50,648 bases of DNA, taken from Sphaerotilus natans. GTDB lineage: Bacteria; Pseudomonadota; Gammaproteobacteria; Burkholderiales; Burkholderiaceae_C. Positions 7,470-16,018 of this stretch are shown here, one piece after another. Within the stretch, counting starts at the first letter, position 1, and each line of letters opens with the position of its first letter. A program made the translations under genes and the position numbers. The notes beneath the pieces were generated by a model, which saw only the letters and a list, made by a program, of their open reading frames with translations, did not search any database and was not told the DNA's origin. Where the stretch lies: NCBI RefSeq assembly GCF_900156335.1, contig NZ_FTMZ01000026.1, forward strand, positions 10,323-60,970, in the 5' to 3' direction.

Positions 7470-9801
7470 AGACGGCTGCCGGCAGCGTCAGCACGAAGGT
7501 CGCGCCCTCGCCGGGCCGACTCTCGGCGCGCACCGTGCCGCCCATGCGCTGCATCGCCTTGCGCACCAGCGCCAGGCCGATACCGGTGCCGGGATAGTCT
7601 TCCATCCGGTGCAGGCGCTGGAAGATCTCGAAGATGCGGTCGTGATAGGCCATGTCGAAGCCCACGCCGTTGTCCGACAGCCGCAGCTCGATCGCGTCCG
7701 AGGCCTCGGGGCCGAGCCGGCGAACGGCGATATGCACCCGCGGCGGCTGGCTGGCGGCGCTGAACTTGATCGCGTTGGCCAGCAGGTTGCGCAGGGCCAG
7801 CATCAGGCCCTCCCGGTCGACCCGCACGCCCAGCGGCGCGTCCGGCACCTCGAGCTCCAGCACCACGCCGCCGCGCTCGAGGTCGGTGCGCGCGTCTTCG
7901 ATCACCTGGCCCAGCACCGACGCCAGCTCCACGTCCTGCACCGAGATCGCGCGGCGCTCCATGCGCGCGTAGGCAAGCAGATCGTCGATCAGCTGGCTCA
8001 TGCGCAGCGTGCCTTCCTGGATGCGCTCGGCGAACAGCCGCCCCTCCGCGCCGAGCTGCTGCGCATGCTCCTCGAGCAGCAGCCGGCCATAGCCCTCGAT
8101 GCCGCGCAGCGGCGCCTTCAGGTCATGCGAGACGGTGTAGACGAAGCTCTCGAGCGACTGGTTCAGCTCGGTCAGCTCGCGAGTGCGCGCCTCGACCCGA
8201 TGCTCCAGCTCGATGTTGATCCGGCGCAGCGTGGCCTCGGCCTGGCGGGTCTCGGTGACATCGAGCGTAGTGCCGACAAAGCGCTGGATGCGCCCTTCAG
8301 CACCCAGCTCGGGATAAATGGTCACGCTGAACCAGCGCGTCGGGCCGAGATCCGGATGGCGGCGGAAGAACTCGACGTTGCGCTCTGGCGTCACGCCCTG
8401 GGCGAAGCTCTGCAGCATCATTCGCACCGCCGGTCGATCGGCCTCGTGGACGCGGGCGACGAAGTCCTCGAAGCTCGGCACGCCGGCAGACGGGTCGGCG
8501 TTGAACAGCGCATACATCTGCGCCGACCACCAGCCCCGGCCGTTGCCGACGTCATAGGTCCAGCTGCCCAGCCGAGCGTGGGCTTCGGCCTCGTGCAGCC
8601 GGCGCACCTGGATGGCCAGCTCGGCACGGGCCGCATGCAGCTCGCTCACGTCGAGCAGCACGCCGTGGATGTCGACCACCTGCCCGACCGCATCCCGCGC
8701 CAGCCAGGTGCGATCCTCGACCCACATCCAGCGACCGTCGCCGTGGCGGATGCGGTATTCCTGCCGGTACTCGTCCGGCCCCTGCGCCAGATGCCGTGCC
8801 ACCTCGCCGGCAATGCGAGTCAGGTCCTCCGGATGCATCAGGTCGGCGTAGCGGATGCGGCCCGACAGCAGGTCCTGGCGCCGATAGCCCCAGAGCGCGA
8901 TGCTGTCGCTGACGTAGCGTGCCGGCCAGCCCTCGGCGTTGCGCCAGGTCATCACCACCACCGGCGAATGCGAGATGCGGTCGGCCAGCTGCTGCAGCTC
9001 GGTCTGGCGCTGCTGCAGGTCGGAGGCCATCAGGTCGACCGCCTGACCGATCAGGGCCAGCTCGTCGGCACCTCGCAGTCCGGCCCGGGCTGACAGGTCG
9101 CCGCGGCCGAGCTGCACCGCGGTGTGCCGCAGCTGGTCCGCCCGCCGGAACCACAGCAGATGCAGCAGCAGGCCGAACAGGCTGACGCTCAGCAGCGTCA
9201 GCAGCAGCTGCTGCAGCAGGTCGGAGCGGGCCTGGGCCTGCCGCACGGCCAGCGCATGGCTGATGTCGACGCGCACCAGCAGCAGACGCGCCGGCTCGAC
9301 GCCGACCGCGCCGAGCAGCAGGCGCGCCTGCCCCGGCCCGTGGGTGGTGCGCAGCCGCAGCTCGGACGCCCCCCCCTGCTGCAGCGCCATCAGGGCATCG
9401 CGCTCGGCCGGAGGCAGCGCGATCAGCACCGTCGAGAGGCGCCGCCCGATCTCGGCACGCGAGAGCGCGGCAGCGATGCGCCCATCCTCCTCGAGCAGCC
9501 AGGCCTGCATCAGCCCCTCGTGCAGCGCCAGGCCGGCCACCAGGCGGCGTGCCTGCCCCATGTCGCCCTGACCGGTCGCCTGGGTCAGCCGGCCCTGCTC
9601 GAGGGCCAGACGCTCACGCAGTCGCTGCTGCTCGGTCTGCAGCACGCTGGCATCGAGCTCGCTGACACGCAGGCGATGGCCCAGCAGGCTGACCGCCAGC
9701 GCAAAGAGCAGCATCAGCACCGGCAGCAGCAGCCGGGCCGGCCAGCGCAGCAGCCAGCGGCCGCGTCCCAGGGATTCGACGGACTTCTTCTCGCCGTTCA
9801 T
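7441..9801 (-). CDS. PAS-containing hybrid-less sensor histidine kinase
   Basis: A 786-residue membrane kinase. TM1 lies at about 18-41 and TM2 at about 200-222, enclosing a periplasmic sensor region. HAMP is next (QLGRGDLSARAGLRGADELA), then two PAS/PAC modules (WRNAEGWPARYVSDSI with GRWMWVEDRTWL, and WTYDVGNGRGWW with TRWFSVTIYPEL). The kinase core has FVYTVSHDLKAPLRGIEGY, a phytochrome-like HisKA with the acceptor His. The ATPase has NLLANAIKFS, DNGVGFDM and GTGIGLALV. It starts with an ATGA overlap onto the upstream solute-binding lipoprotein gene, implying coupled production. No response regulator is adjacent, so the output partner is unknown. The N-terminal MNGEKKS start is set by that overlap. 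Confidence 0.88.
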   Translation of the reverse strand: MNGEKKSVESLGRGRWLLRWPARLLLPVLMLLFALAVSLLGHRLRVSELDASVLQTEQQRLRERLALEQGRLTQATGQGDMGQARRLVAGLALHEGLMQAWLLEEDGRIAAALSRAEIGRRLSTVLIALPPAERDALMALQQGGASELRLRTTHGPGQARLLLGAVGVEPARLLLVRVDISHALAVRQAQARSDLLQQLLLTLLSVSLFGLLLHLLWFRRADQLRHTAVQLGRGDLSARAGLRGADELALIGQAVDLMASDLQQRQTELQQLADRISHSPVVVMTWRNAEGWPARYVSDSIALWGYRRQDLLSGRIRYADLMHPEDLTRIAGEVARHLAQGPDEYRQEYRIRHGDGRWMWVEDRTWLARDAVGQVVDIHGVLLDVSELHAARAELAIQVRRLHEAEAHARLGSWTYDVGNGRGWWSAQMYALFNADPSAGVPSFEDFVARVHEADRPAVRMMLQSFAQGVTPERNVEFFRRHPDLGPTRWFSVTIYPELGAEGRIQRFVGTTLDVTETRQAEATLRRINIELEHRVEARTRELTELNQSLESFVYTVSHDLKAPLRGIEGYGRLLLEEHAQQLGAEGRLFAERIQEGTLRMSQLIDDLLAYARMERRAISVQDVELASVLGQVIEDARTDLERGGVVLELEVPDAPLGVRVDREGLMLALRNLLANAIKFSAASQPPRVHIAVRRLGPEASDAIELRLSDNGVGFDMAYHDRIFEIFQRLHRMEDYPGTGIGLALVRKAMQRMGGTVRAESRPGEGATFVLTLPAAVFRPQEPGAA

Positions 9802-10799
9802 GGCTGATCCTTCGTGGCCGCACCGGTCTGCCACAGGCGCAGCGCCCGGTCGTCGATCAGCGTCTTCCAGTCGACCGGCCGGCTCAGCAGCTGCAGGCGC
9901 TGCAGCGTGCGCTCCATCAGCCGGCCATGCGCGGCCAGCAGGCTGTGGCCGCGCTCGTCCTGCCGCAGCTCGCGCAGGCTGGTGTCCAGCGGCAGCAGCT
10001 TCAGCCCCTTCAGCGTCTGCAGATAGTCCTTCTCCGACAAGTCGGTGCCGACGGCCAGCAGCGCGGCCGCGGCTGCAGGATCATGCTCGAGCGCCTGGCG
10101 TCCGCGCTCCCAGGCCTGCAGCAGCGGCAGCAGCCGCTGCGGCGCGATGCCGCGGCGCACCACCAGCACGTCGATGATCTCGCCCGGCATCTGCCGGCTG
10201 TCGAAGATGCGGCGCATGCCGGCCTGCTCGATCTGGCTGGCCATCGGCTCGAAGGTGATGACCGCGTCGATGCGGCCCGCGCGCATCATGTCCGCATGCT
10301 GGGCGGCCTCGACATGCAGCGTGCTCACCTCGCTCGGGCGCAGCGATCCCTCCTGGAGCAGCTGTTCCAGCACCACCGCCCCCAGCGCGGTCTTCTCCAG
10401 GCCGATGATGCGCCCGCGCAGGTCGCTGGCGTGCAGCACATCCGGGCGGGCCAGCACCGCGTCCGCGCCTTCCGACTGATTGATCATCGCGATGATCACC
10501 ACCGGCAGGCCGCCGTCGGCCAGGCGCAGCGCCTCGTCGAGCGTCAGCGCCGCGCCATCGAGCAGGCCGTTGCGCAGCGCGCGCAGGCTGTCGGTGTTGG
10601 AGAACATGTCGATGATGCGCAGCACCTGGCCATCGACACCGCCCTGGTCACGGGCCAGCACCAGCGGGTCGTAGCCAACCCAGGCATTGATGCCGATGCG
10701 CAGCGGCGCCTGCGGCATCTCGACGCATCCCCCCAGCAGCACCGCGGCCAGCGGCACGGCAGGGACTCGGAACAGGAAACTGCGTCGGTTCAGGGGCAT
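9798..10799 (-). CDS. ABC-type solute-binding lipoprotein (NMT1/SsuA-like), coupled to kinase
   Basis: A 333-residue periplasmic binding protein of the NitT/TauT/NMT1-like class. A lipoprotein signal ends in the lipobox LLGGC at about 22-26, preceded by RRSFLFR. The mature protein begins LRIGINAWVGYDPLVLARDQGG, typical of this group, with GRIDAVITFEPMA later. No permease or ATPase gene is adjacent. Instead the gene overlaps the downstream histidine kinase by ATGA. I infer that this protein acts as a ligand sensor presenting a small molecule to the kinase rather than as a transporter part. The ligand cannot be read from the sequence. Confidence 0.85.
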   Translation of the reverse strand: MPLNRRSFLFRVPAVPLAAVLLGGCVEMPQAPLRIGINAWVGYDPLVLARDQGGVDGQVLRIIDMFSNTDSLRALRNGLLDGAALTLDEALRLADGGLPVVIIAMINQSEGADAVLARPDVLHASDLRGRIIGLEKTALGAVVLEQLLQEGSLRPSEVSTLHVEAAQHADMMRAGRIDAVITFEPMASQIEQAGMRRIFDSRQMPGEIIDVLVVRRGIAPQRLLPLLQAWERGRQALEHDPAAAAALLAVGTDLSEKDYLQTLKGLKLLPLDTSLRELRQDERGHSLLAAHGRLMERTLQRLQLLSRPVDWKTLIDDRALRLWQTGAATKDQP

Positions 10800-10857
10800 G
10801 GCGATGAGGGCTGAAATTCATCTTAGCAGCGCCGAATCGACGTTCTTGTCCGGGCAG

Positions 10858-10873
10858 GCCCGCAGCTGCGGGC
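10858..10873. promoter_or_regulatory. perfect 16-base palindrome ahead of rlhA
   Basis: GCCCGCAGCTGCGGGC is a perfect palindrome in the gap between the divergent binding-protein and rlhA genes. It ends seven bases before a -10-like TAGAAT (10881-10886), so it occupies the -35 region. It may be an operator or simply a GC-rich hairpin; no T-tract follows, so it is not an intrinsic terminator. Confidence 0.35.
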
Positions 10874-10935
10874 TTCTCCGTAGAATCCGGGCCCTTCTTT
10901 CCGTCATCCGTGATCAGTCACCGCGAGCCGCCGCC

Positions 10936-12942
10936 ATGCCCCTGCGTCCCGACATCGAACTGCTTTCCCCCGCGCGCGACGCCGACATCGGCATCGAGGC
11001 GATCAATCACGGTGCGGACGCGGTCTACATCGGCGGCCCGGCCTTCGGCGCGCGGGCCTCGGCCGGCAACTCGGTGGCCGACATCGAGCGGCTGGTCCGA
11101 CATGCGCACCGCTACGGCAGCCGCATCTTCGTCACCCTCAACACCATCCTGCGCGACGACGAGCTGGAGCCGGCACGGCAGATGATCCGGCAGGTGCATG
11201 AAGCAGGAGCGGACGCGCTGATCGTGCAGGACATGGGCCTGCTGGAGCTGGATCTGCCGCCGATCGACCTGCACGCCTCGACGCAGACCGACATCCGCAC
11301 GCCCGAGAAGGCGCGCTTCCTGCAGGACGCGGGCTTCTCGCAGATCGTGCTGGCGCGTGAACTCACACTGGCGCAGATCCGCGCCGTCGCCGCGCAGGTG
11401 GACCGCTCGACGCTGGAATTCTTCGTGCACGGCGCGCTGTGCGTTGCCTATTCCGGCCAGTGCTACGTCAGCCACGCCCAGACCGGCCGCAGCGCCAACC
11501 GCGGCGACTGCTCGCAGGCCTGCCGCCTGCCCTACACCGTGACCGACACGCAGGGCCGCATCGTCGCGCACGACAAGCATGTGCTGTCGATGAAGGACAA
11601 CAACCAGAGCGCCAACCTCGAGGCGCTGGTCGACGCCGGCATCCGCAGCTTCAAGATCGAGGGCCGCTACAAGGACATGGGCTACGTGAAGAACATCACC
11701 GCCCATTACCGCCAGCTGCTCGACAGCCTGTTCGAGCGCCGCCCGGAGCTGCACGCGGCGTCGGCCGGCCGCGCCCGCTTCACCTTCACGCCCGACCCGG
11801 ACCGCAACTTCAACCGCGGCAGCACCGACTACTTCGTCAACGGCCGCCAGGACGACATCGGCGCCTTCGACACCCCGAAGCACGCCGGCCTGCCGCTGGG
11901 CTGGGTGGTGCGCGTGGGCGCGGACCATCTGGACGTGCAGCTCGACGCCGGGGTCGATCCGCTCAACAACAACGACGCCCTGACCTACTACACGCTGCAG
12001 AAGGAGCTGACCGGCCTGCCGATCGACACGGCCCAGCTGCTCGACGCGAAGCAGCGCCTCTGGCGCGTGGTCCCGAAGGAGCCGCTGGCGACCTACCCCG
12101 ACCTGCGCCGCGACACCCCGCTCAGCCGCAACCGCGACATGAACTGGGTGCGGCTGCTGGAGAAGAAGTCGGCCGAGCGGCGCATCGGCGTGACGATGCG
12201 CCTGGACGACACGCCCGACGGCCTGGCGCTGACGGTGAGCGACGAGACCGGCGTGACGGTCTGCGCCGAGGTCGCGCTGGCGAAGAAGGAGCCCGCGCGC
12301 GACGCCGCCCGGGGCGAGGCGGCGCTGCGCGAGCACCTGGGCCGGCTGGGCGCAACGATCTTCCACGCCGAGCCCTCCGACATCGTGCTGGCGACGCGCC
12401 GGCCGTGGTTCGTGCCGCCGGGCGTGCTCAACGCGCTGCGCCGCGACGCGTTCGAGCAGCTCGACGCCGCGCGCCTGGAGGCCCATGTGCGCCAGCCGCG
12501 CTGGCCCGAGGTCACGCCGCCCGTGCCCTATCCCGACGACACGCTCAGCTATCTGGCCAACGTCTACAACGCGAAGGCACGCGACTTCTACGCCCGCCAT
12601 GGCGTCAAGGTCATCGAGTCGGCCTACGAGAGCCACGAGGCGCTGGGCGACGCCAGCCTGATGATCACCAAGCACTGCGTGCGCTTCTCGCTCAGCCTGT
12701 GCCCGAAGCAGGCCAAGGGCGTCACCGGCGTGCAGGGCACGATCCGCGCCGAGCCGCTGACGATCCAGAACGGCGACGAGGTGCTGCAGCTGCGCTTCGA
12801 CTGCAAGCCCTGCGAGATGCACGTCGTCGGGCGGATGAAGAAGAACGTGCTGAACCGCGCCGCGCGCGAGGAAAAGGCCAGCCTGGCGACCGGCGTGCCG
12901 ATGCAGTTCTACCGGACGCGGCCGGCGGCTGCAGGGCGCTGA
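10936..12942 (+). CDS. rlhA: U32-family 23S rRNA cytidine hydroxylation protein (RlhA-like)
   Basis: A 668-residue U32 'peptidase' family protein. The N-terminal half has the family signatures DAVYIGGPAFGARA, VHGALCVAYSGQCY and RGDCSQACRLPY, and SFKIEGRYKDMGYVKN. The length (E. coli RlhA/YdcP is about 650 residues; TrhP/YegQ is about 450) and the long C-terminal extension favour RlhA. That protein is needed for 5-hydroxycytidine at position 2501 of 23S rRNA. Cysteines in GQCYVSH, DCSQACR, CVRFSLSLCPKQ and CKPCEM could form the cluster-binding set reported for this family. The ATG at 10936 (MPLRPDIELLSPARD) gives the usual N-terminus. True peptidase activity is not expected. Confidence 0.88.
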   Translation: MPLRPDIELLSPARDADIGIEAINHGADAVYIGGPAFGARASAGNSVADIERLVRHAHRYGSRIFVTLNTILRDDELEPARQMIRQVHEAGADALIVQDMGLLELDLPPIDLHASTQTDIRTPEKARFLQDAGFSQIVLARELTLAQIRAVAAQVDRSTLEFFVHGALCVAYSGQCYVSHAQTGRSANRGDCSQACRLPYTVTDTQGRIVAHDKHVLSMKDNNQSANLEALVDAGIRSFKIEGRYKDMGYVKNITAHYRQLLDSLFERRPELHAASAGRARFTFTPDPDRNFNRGSTDYFVNGRQDDIGAFDTPKHAGLPLGWVVRVGADHLDVQLDAGVDPLNNNDALTYYTLQKELTGLPIDTAQLLDAKQRLWRVVPKEPLATYPDLRRDTPLSRNRDMNWVRLLEKKSAERRIGVTMRLDDTPDGLALTVSDETGVTVCAEVALAKKEPARDAARGEAALREHLGRLGATIFHAEPSDIVLATRRPWFVPPGVLNALRRDAFEQLDAARLEAHVRQPRWPEVTPPVPYPDDTLSYLANVYNAKARDFYARHGVKVIESAYESHEALGDASLMITKHCVRFSLSLCPKQAKGVTGVQGTIRAEPLTIQNGDEVLQLRFDCKPCEMHVVGRMKKNVLNRAAREEKASLATGVPMQFYRTRPAAAGR

Positions 12943-12977
12943 GATGAAGCGCCTCGTCATCCCTGCGTGAGGCGCTC

Positions 12978-13072
12978 CGTCATCCCCGTGCAGGCGGGGA
13001 CCCACGCCGGGAACGGCGGGTTGATGTGGGTCGTGGGCCCTCGCCTTCGCGAGGGTGACGGGTCTTCGCGAG
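12978..13072. repeat. REP-like inverted pair (BIME-like)
   Basis: The sequence CCGTCATCCCCGTGCAGG onward (12977-13005) recurs in reverse orientation at about 13033-13061. The reverse complement there reads CCGTCACCCTCGCGAAGG, then CGAGGGCCCAC, matching position by position with a few changes. This is the form of a proteobacterial repetitive extragenic palindrome pair, lying between the convergent rlhA and hydrolase genes. Such elements are often transcript 3' end stabilisers or targets of RAYT transposases; no transposase is present here. Confidence 0.65.
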
Positions 13073-13082
13073 GGTGACGGGT
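13045..13082. repeat. perfect 19-base tandem duplication of a REP end
   Basis: CTTCGCGAGGGTGACGGGT occurs twice back to back (13045-13063 and 13064-13082) without mismatch. The first copy is part of the inverted REP arm, so this is a partial tandem duplication of it. Confidence 0.8.
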
Positions 13083-13092
13083 CTTGGTGTGG

Positions 13093-13123
13093 GTGATGGA
13101 TCAGGCGAGTGATGGATCAGGCG
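13093..13123. repeat. 16-base period direct repeat
   Basis: GTGATGGATCAGGCG occurs at 13093-13107 and again at 13109-13123 with one base between. It lies just before the 3' end of the hydrolase gene and extends the repeat-rich gap. Confidence 0.7.
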
Positions 13124-13148
13124 GGTGCGGCGCTTCGCCCCGCGCGGC

Positions 13149-13865
13149 TCAGCGTGCGCAGTCCAGCAGCAGCGCCACCAGCGCCTCGGGCGCGCTGATC
13201 ATCGGGTCGTGACCGGTGGCCAGCTCGACCACCTGCCAGCCGGGCTCGCGGCGCACCCGCTCGCGCATCACCGCGATCGTCGGCAGGGCCGGTGCGGTGC
13301 AGTCGATGAAGGTGCGCGGCAGCGCGGCGATGCGTGCGGCGTCGAAGTCCAGCCGGTCCTGGTAGACGCCTGCGGGCTGCGGCGTCTGGCGGCGGTTGAC
13401 CCAGTCGCGGTCGGCGCCGTCCAGGCCGAAGACGGCCGCATCCGGCGGCGGCATCGCGCCATCGGGTCGCTGCGCGGCGGCCTGCAGGCGCGCCCGGACC
13501 GTGTCGGGCGCGTGCTGGCTGGACCAGGATTCGCCTGGATGCGGCGTCACCGCGTCGACGTAGACCAGATGGCGCGGCTTCAGCCCGCGCGCCAGCAGCG
13601 CGTCCGCCACGCCGGTCATCACCAGGCCGCCGTAGCTGTGGCCGACCAGCACCAGATCGTCCAGCTCCTCGGCCTCGATCAGGCCGAGCACGTCGGCGAT
13701 GTGGTCGCGCAGGCGCAGGTCGGGGCGAAGCAGATGCGCCCGTTCGCCCACGCCGGTGAGCGTGACCGCATGGGCCGAGTGGCCCGCGTCGCGCAGCCCC
13801 GGCAGCACCCGCCGCCAGCACCAGGCGCCGTGCCAGGCCCCGTGGATCAGCACCAGCGCGCTCAT
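13149..13865 (-). CDS. alpha/beta-fold hydrolase (EstC/hydroxynitrile lyase-like)
   Basis: A 238-residue alpha/beta hydrolase of the small esterase/hydroxynitrile-lyase-like group. [13 protein letters not shown] (5-17) forms the oxyanion region, GHSYGG holds the nucleophile Ser77, and [11 protein letters not shown] near the C-terminus holds the catalytic His. No signal peptide is visible. The start ATG overlaps the rnhA stop (ATGA), so it is the last gene of a methyltransferase-rnhA-hydrolase unit. Substrate unknown. Confidence 0.87.
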   Translation of the reverse strand: MSALVLIHGAWHGAWCWRRVLPGLRDAGHSAHAVTLTGVGERAHLLRPDLRLRDHIADVLGLIEAEELDDLVLVGHSYGGLVMTGVADALLARGLKPRHLVYVDAVTPHPGESWSSQHAPDTVRARLQAAAQRPDGAMPPPDAAVFGLDGADRDWVNRRQTPQPAGVYQDRLDFDAARIAALPRTFIDCTAPALPTIAVMRERVRREPGWQVVELATGHDPMISAPEALVALLLDCAR

Positions 13866-14371
13866 CGCGATGCTCCGGTGCCGGTGCCGGTGCGGGCCAT
13901 TTCCACGCCCCGGTTCGCCAGTTCATCCGCCCGCTCGTTGCCCGGATCACCCGCATGGCCCTTGACCCAGCGCCACTCGATCTTGTGCAGCTGCGACAGC
14001 GCGTCCATGCGCTGCCAGAGTTCGACGTTCTTCACTGGCTGCTTGGCGGCCGTCTTCCAGCCGCGCGCCTTCCAGCCGTGAATCCAGGTGGTGATGCCGT
14101 TCTTGACGTACTCGCTGTCGGTGTAGAGCACCACGTCGCAGGTCCGCTTCAAGCTCGCCAGCGCCTCGATCACCGCCGTCATCTCCATGCGGTTGTTCGT
14201 CGTGCCCAGCTCGCCTCCGCACAGCTCCTTCTCGTGGCCGTCGCTGCGCAGCCAGGCGCCCCAGCCGCCCGGGCCGGGATTGCCCTTGCAGGCGCCGTCC
14301 GTGTAGATCGTGACCTGGGGCCGGCGGATCGGCGTCCGCGCCGGGGGCGCGCTGTCTTTGCTGTCGTTCAT
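13862..14371 (-). CDS. rnhA: ribonuclease HI
   Basis: A 169-residue RNase HI that degrades RNA in RNA-DNA hybrids. The four catalytic acids sit in [12 protein letters not shown] (Asp25), [13 protein letters not shown] (Glu63), LYTDSEYV (Asp85) and the late Asp in [18 protein letters not shown] carries the conserved His. The N-terminus has about 18 extra residues before the first strand. It overlaps both neighbours by four bases (ATGA on each side), suggesting one tightly coupled operon. The gloB-yafS-rnhA order is the same as in E. coli. Confidence 0.95.
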   Translation of the reverse strand: MNDSKDSAPPARTPIRRPQVTIYTDGACKGNPGPGGWGAWLRSDGHEKELCGGELGTTNNRMEMTAVIEALASLKRTCDVVLYTDSEYVKNGITTWIHGWKARGWKTAAKQPVKNVELWQRMDALSQLHKIEWRWVKGHAGDPGNERADELANRGVEMARTGTGTGASR

Positions 14372-15228
14372 CGGTCCTCGCAACGCGGCACGGGGCGGCC
14401 GCGGGTGACGACGGCCGGGGCGGCCGCCCGGCGTCGTCGGTTGATCTTCCACTGCGGCCCGCCGAGCAGGCGCACTGCCCTCACCCGCTTGACCGCCACC
14501 ATCAGGTGCACCGAGCCCAGCACCGGCCACCAGCGCTCGCCCGCCACATCGCACCAGGCGCTGCGCTCGAGCCAGCGCTGCGTGCTGAACGGTGGCCGGT
14601 AGCAGCCGAAGCGCCCCGACTCCACCTCCAGCCCCAACAGCCGCAGCCAGTCGCGCAGCCGGCGCCAGCCGATGAGCTCGCCGGTGCCATGCGCGGGCAG
14701 TCCGGTGCGGCCGCGCCAGCCCGGCACGCCGAGCCGCTCCAGGCCATGCGCGGCGCCCCACAGGCTGAGCGGATTGAAGCCGACGATGACCACCCGGCCT
14801 TCGGGCATCAGCACCCGCTCGACCTCGCGCAGCGTCTGGTGCGCGTCGCCGCTCATCTCCAGCGTATGCGGCAGCACCACCAGGTCCAGGCTGCCGGACG
14901 GGAACGGCAGCGTCTCGAAAGCGCTGAGCACGCTCACCGCCAGCGCACCGCCGCCCTCGGGCGGGCTGCCGCCTGCGCCCAGACCGCCCGGCGGCAGCAG
15001 CGCCAGGTCCGTCCCGGCCTCCAGCGTGCCGTCGTTGAGCAGCCAGCGGTGGCTGATGCGGCTGGCCCGCAGCGCCTGCACCATCGGCCACCCTAGCTGC
15101 ACCGCGTGATAGCCGAAGATGTCCGCCACCACATGGTCGAGCTGGCGCTGCTCCCAGGCCAGCAGATAGCGTCCGGCTGGAGATTCCAGCCAGGGGGCCA
15201 TCTCTATAATCAAAGAATCCTGTGCCAT
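14368..15228 (-). CDS. class I SAM-dependent methyltransferase (YafS-like)
   Basis: A methyltransferase-domain protein of about 286 residues. The recognisable part is [20 protein letters not shown] (post-motif I/II region) followed by [21 protein letters not shown] (motif III region). The usual glycine-rich SAM loop is weak and interrupted by a Gly/Pro-rich insert ([14 protein letters not shown]). The position between gloB and rnhA matches E. coli yafS. Its start is ambiguous. ATG at 15228 overlaps the divergent gloB ATG, while an internal ATG at 15201 (MAPWLES) avoids this. Neither has a strong ribosome-binding site. The substrate is unknown. Confidence 0.82.
   Translation of the reverse strand: MAQDSLIIEMAPWLESPAGRYLLAWEQRQLDHVVADIFGYHAVQLGWPMVQALRASRISHRWLLNDGTLEAGTDLALLPPGGLGAGGSPPEGGGALAVSVLSAFETLPFPSGSLDLVVLPHTLEMSGDAHQTLREVERVLMPEGRVVIVGFNPLSLWGAAHGLERLGVPGWRGRTGLPAHGTGELIGWRRLRDWLRLLGLEVESGRFGCYRPPFSTQRWLERSAWCDVAGERWWPVLGSVHLMVAVKRVRAVRLLGGPQWKINRRRRAAAPAVVTRGRPVPRCEDR
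15205..15210 (+). promoter_or_regulatory. TATAAT -10 box for gloB
   Basis: A consensus TATAAT lies 16 bases before the gloB ATG, which would leave a leader of about ten bases. No good -35 hexamer is present at 16-18 bases (GATTCC at 15182-15187 at best), so this is a partial promoter call. It falls inside the 5' end of the divergent methyltransferase gene. Confidence 0.4.
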
Positions 15229-16018
15229 GAATCTGATCGCGCTGCCCGCCTTTGCCGACAACTACATCTGGATGCTCCACGACGGCCGGCAGGCCCTGGT
15301 GGTGGATCCGGGGGATGCCACGCCGGTGCTCGAGACGCTCGAGCGGCTGGGGCTGCATCTGAGCGGCATTCTAGTGACTCACCATCATGGCGATCATGTC
15401 GGCGGTCTGCAGGCCCTGGCCGGCTCGGTGCACGGGCGCGCAGCGCGCATCCTGGGCCCCGCCGACGAGCCGATGCCGGTGCCGGTCGAGCCGGTGCATG
15501 ACGGCGATCGGCACGAGATCGGCCCCTGGACCCTCGCCGTGATCGAGGTGCCTGGCCATACCCGCGGTCATCGAGCCTTCGTGATTCGCCCGATCTGCGA
15601 AAATCATGGCATGAGTCCTGTGCTGTTCTGTGGCGACACCCTCTTCTCGGCCGGCTGTGGCCGGCTGTTCGAGGGCACGGCGGCGCAGATGCACCGCTCG
15701 CTTGCGCGGCTTTCGGCGCTGCCGGACGACACGCAGGTATGCTGTGCGCACGAATACACGCTGGCCAACCTGCGCTTCGCACGCGCGGTCGAGCCGGACA
15801 ATCTGGCCGTGGTCCGCCACGAGACGCAGTGCAAGAGCCTGCGCGAACGCGGTCTCCCGACGCTGCCGAGCACGCTCGGCCTCGAGCGGGAGATCAATCC
15901 CTTCCTGCGCTGCGAGCAGCCCGGGGTGATCGAGCGTGCCGCCGTGCAAGGTGCGGCCACGCTGGATCCGGTCTCGGTCTTCGCTGCGATCCGACAGTGG
16001 AAAGACACCTACCGATGA
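15227..16018 (+). CDS. gloB: hydroxyacylglutathione hydrolase (glyoxalase II)
   Basis: A 263-residue metallo-beta-lactamase-fold enzyme that hydrolyses S-D-lactoylglutathione to D-lactate and glutathione, the last step of methylglyoxal detoxification. The binuclear metal motif THHHGDH is at 51-57. Further metal ligands are in [10 protein letters not shown] and [17 protein letters not shown], with the late His in CCAHEYT. The substrate-binding C-terminal helices end FAAIRQWKD. The N-terminus [15 protein letters not shown] is the family norm. Its TGA overlaps the mltD ATG. Confidence 0.95.
   Translation: MNLIALPAFADNYIWMLHDGRQALVVDPGDATPVLETLERLGLHLSGILVTHHHGDHVGGLQALAGSVHGRAARILGPADEPMPVPVEPVHDGDRHEIGPWTLAVIEVPGHTRGHRAFVIRPICENHGMSPVLFCGDTLFSAGCGRLFEGTAAQMHRSLARLSALPDDTQVCCAHEYTLANLRFARAVEPDNLAVVRHETQCKSLRERGLPTLPSTLGLEREINPFLRCEQPGVIERAAVQGAATLDPVSVFAAIRQWKDTYR

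Noticed and set aside
7441..10799. Complete ABC importer
   Set aside because: Only the binding protein is present; no permease or ATPase gene is adjacent.
12978..13123. CRISPR array
   Set aside because: The repeats are few, adjacent without spacers and part of an inverted REP-like pair.
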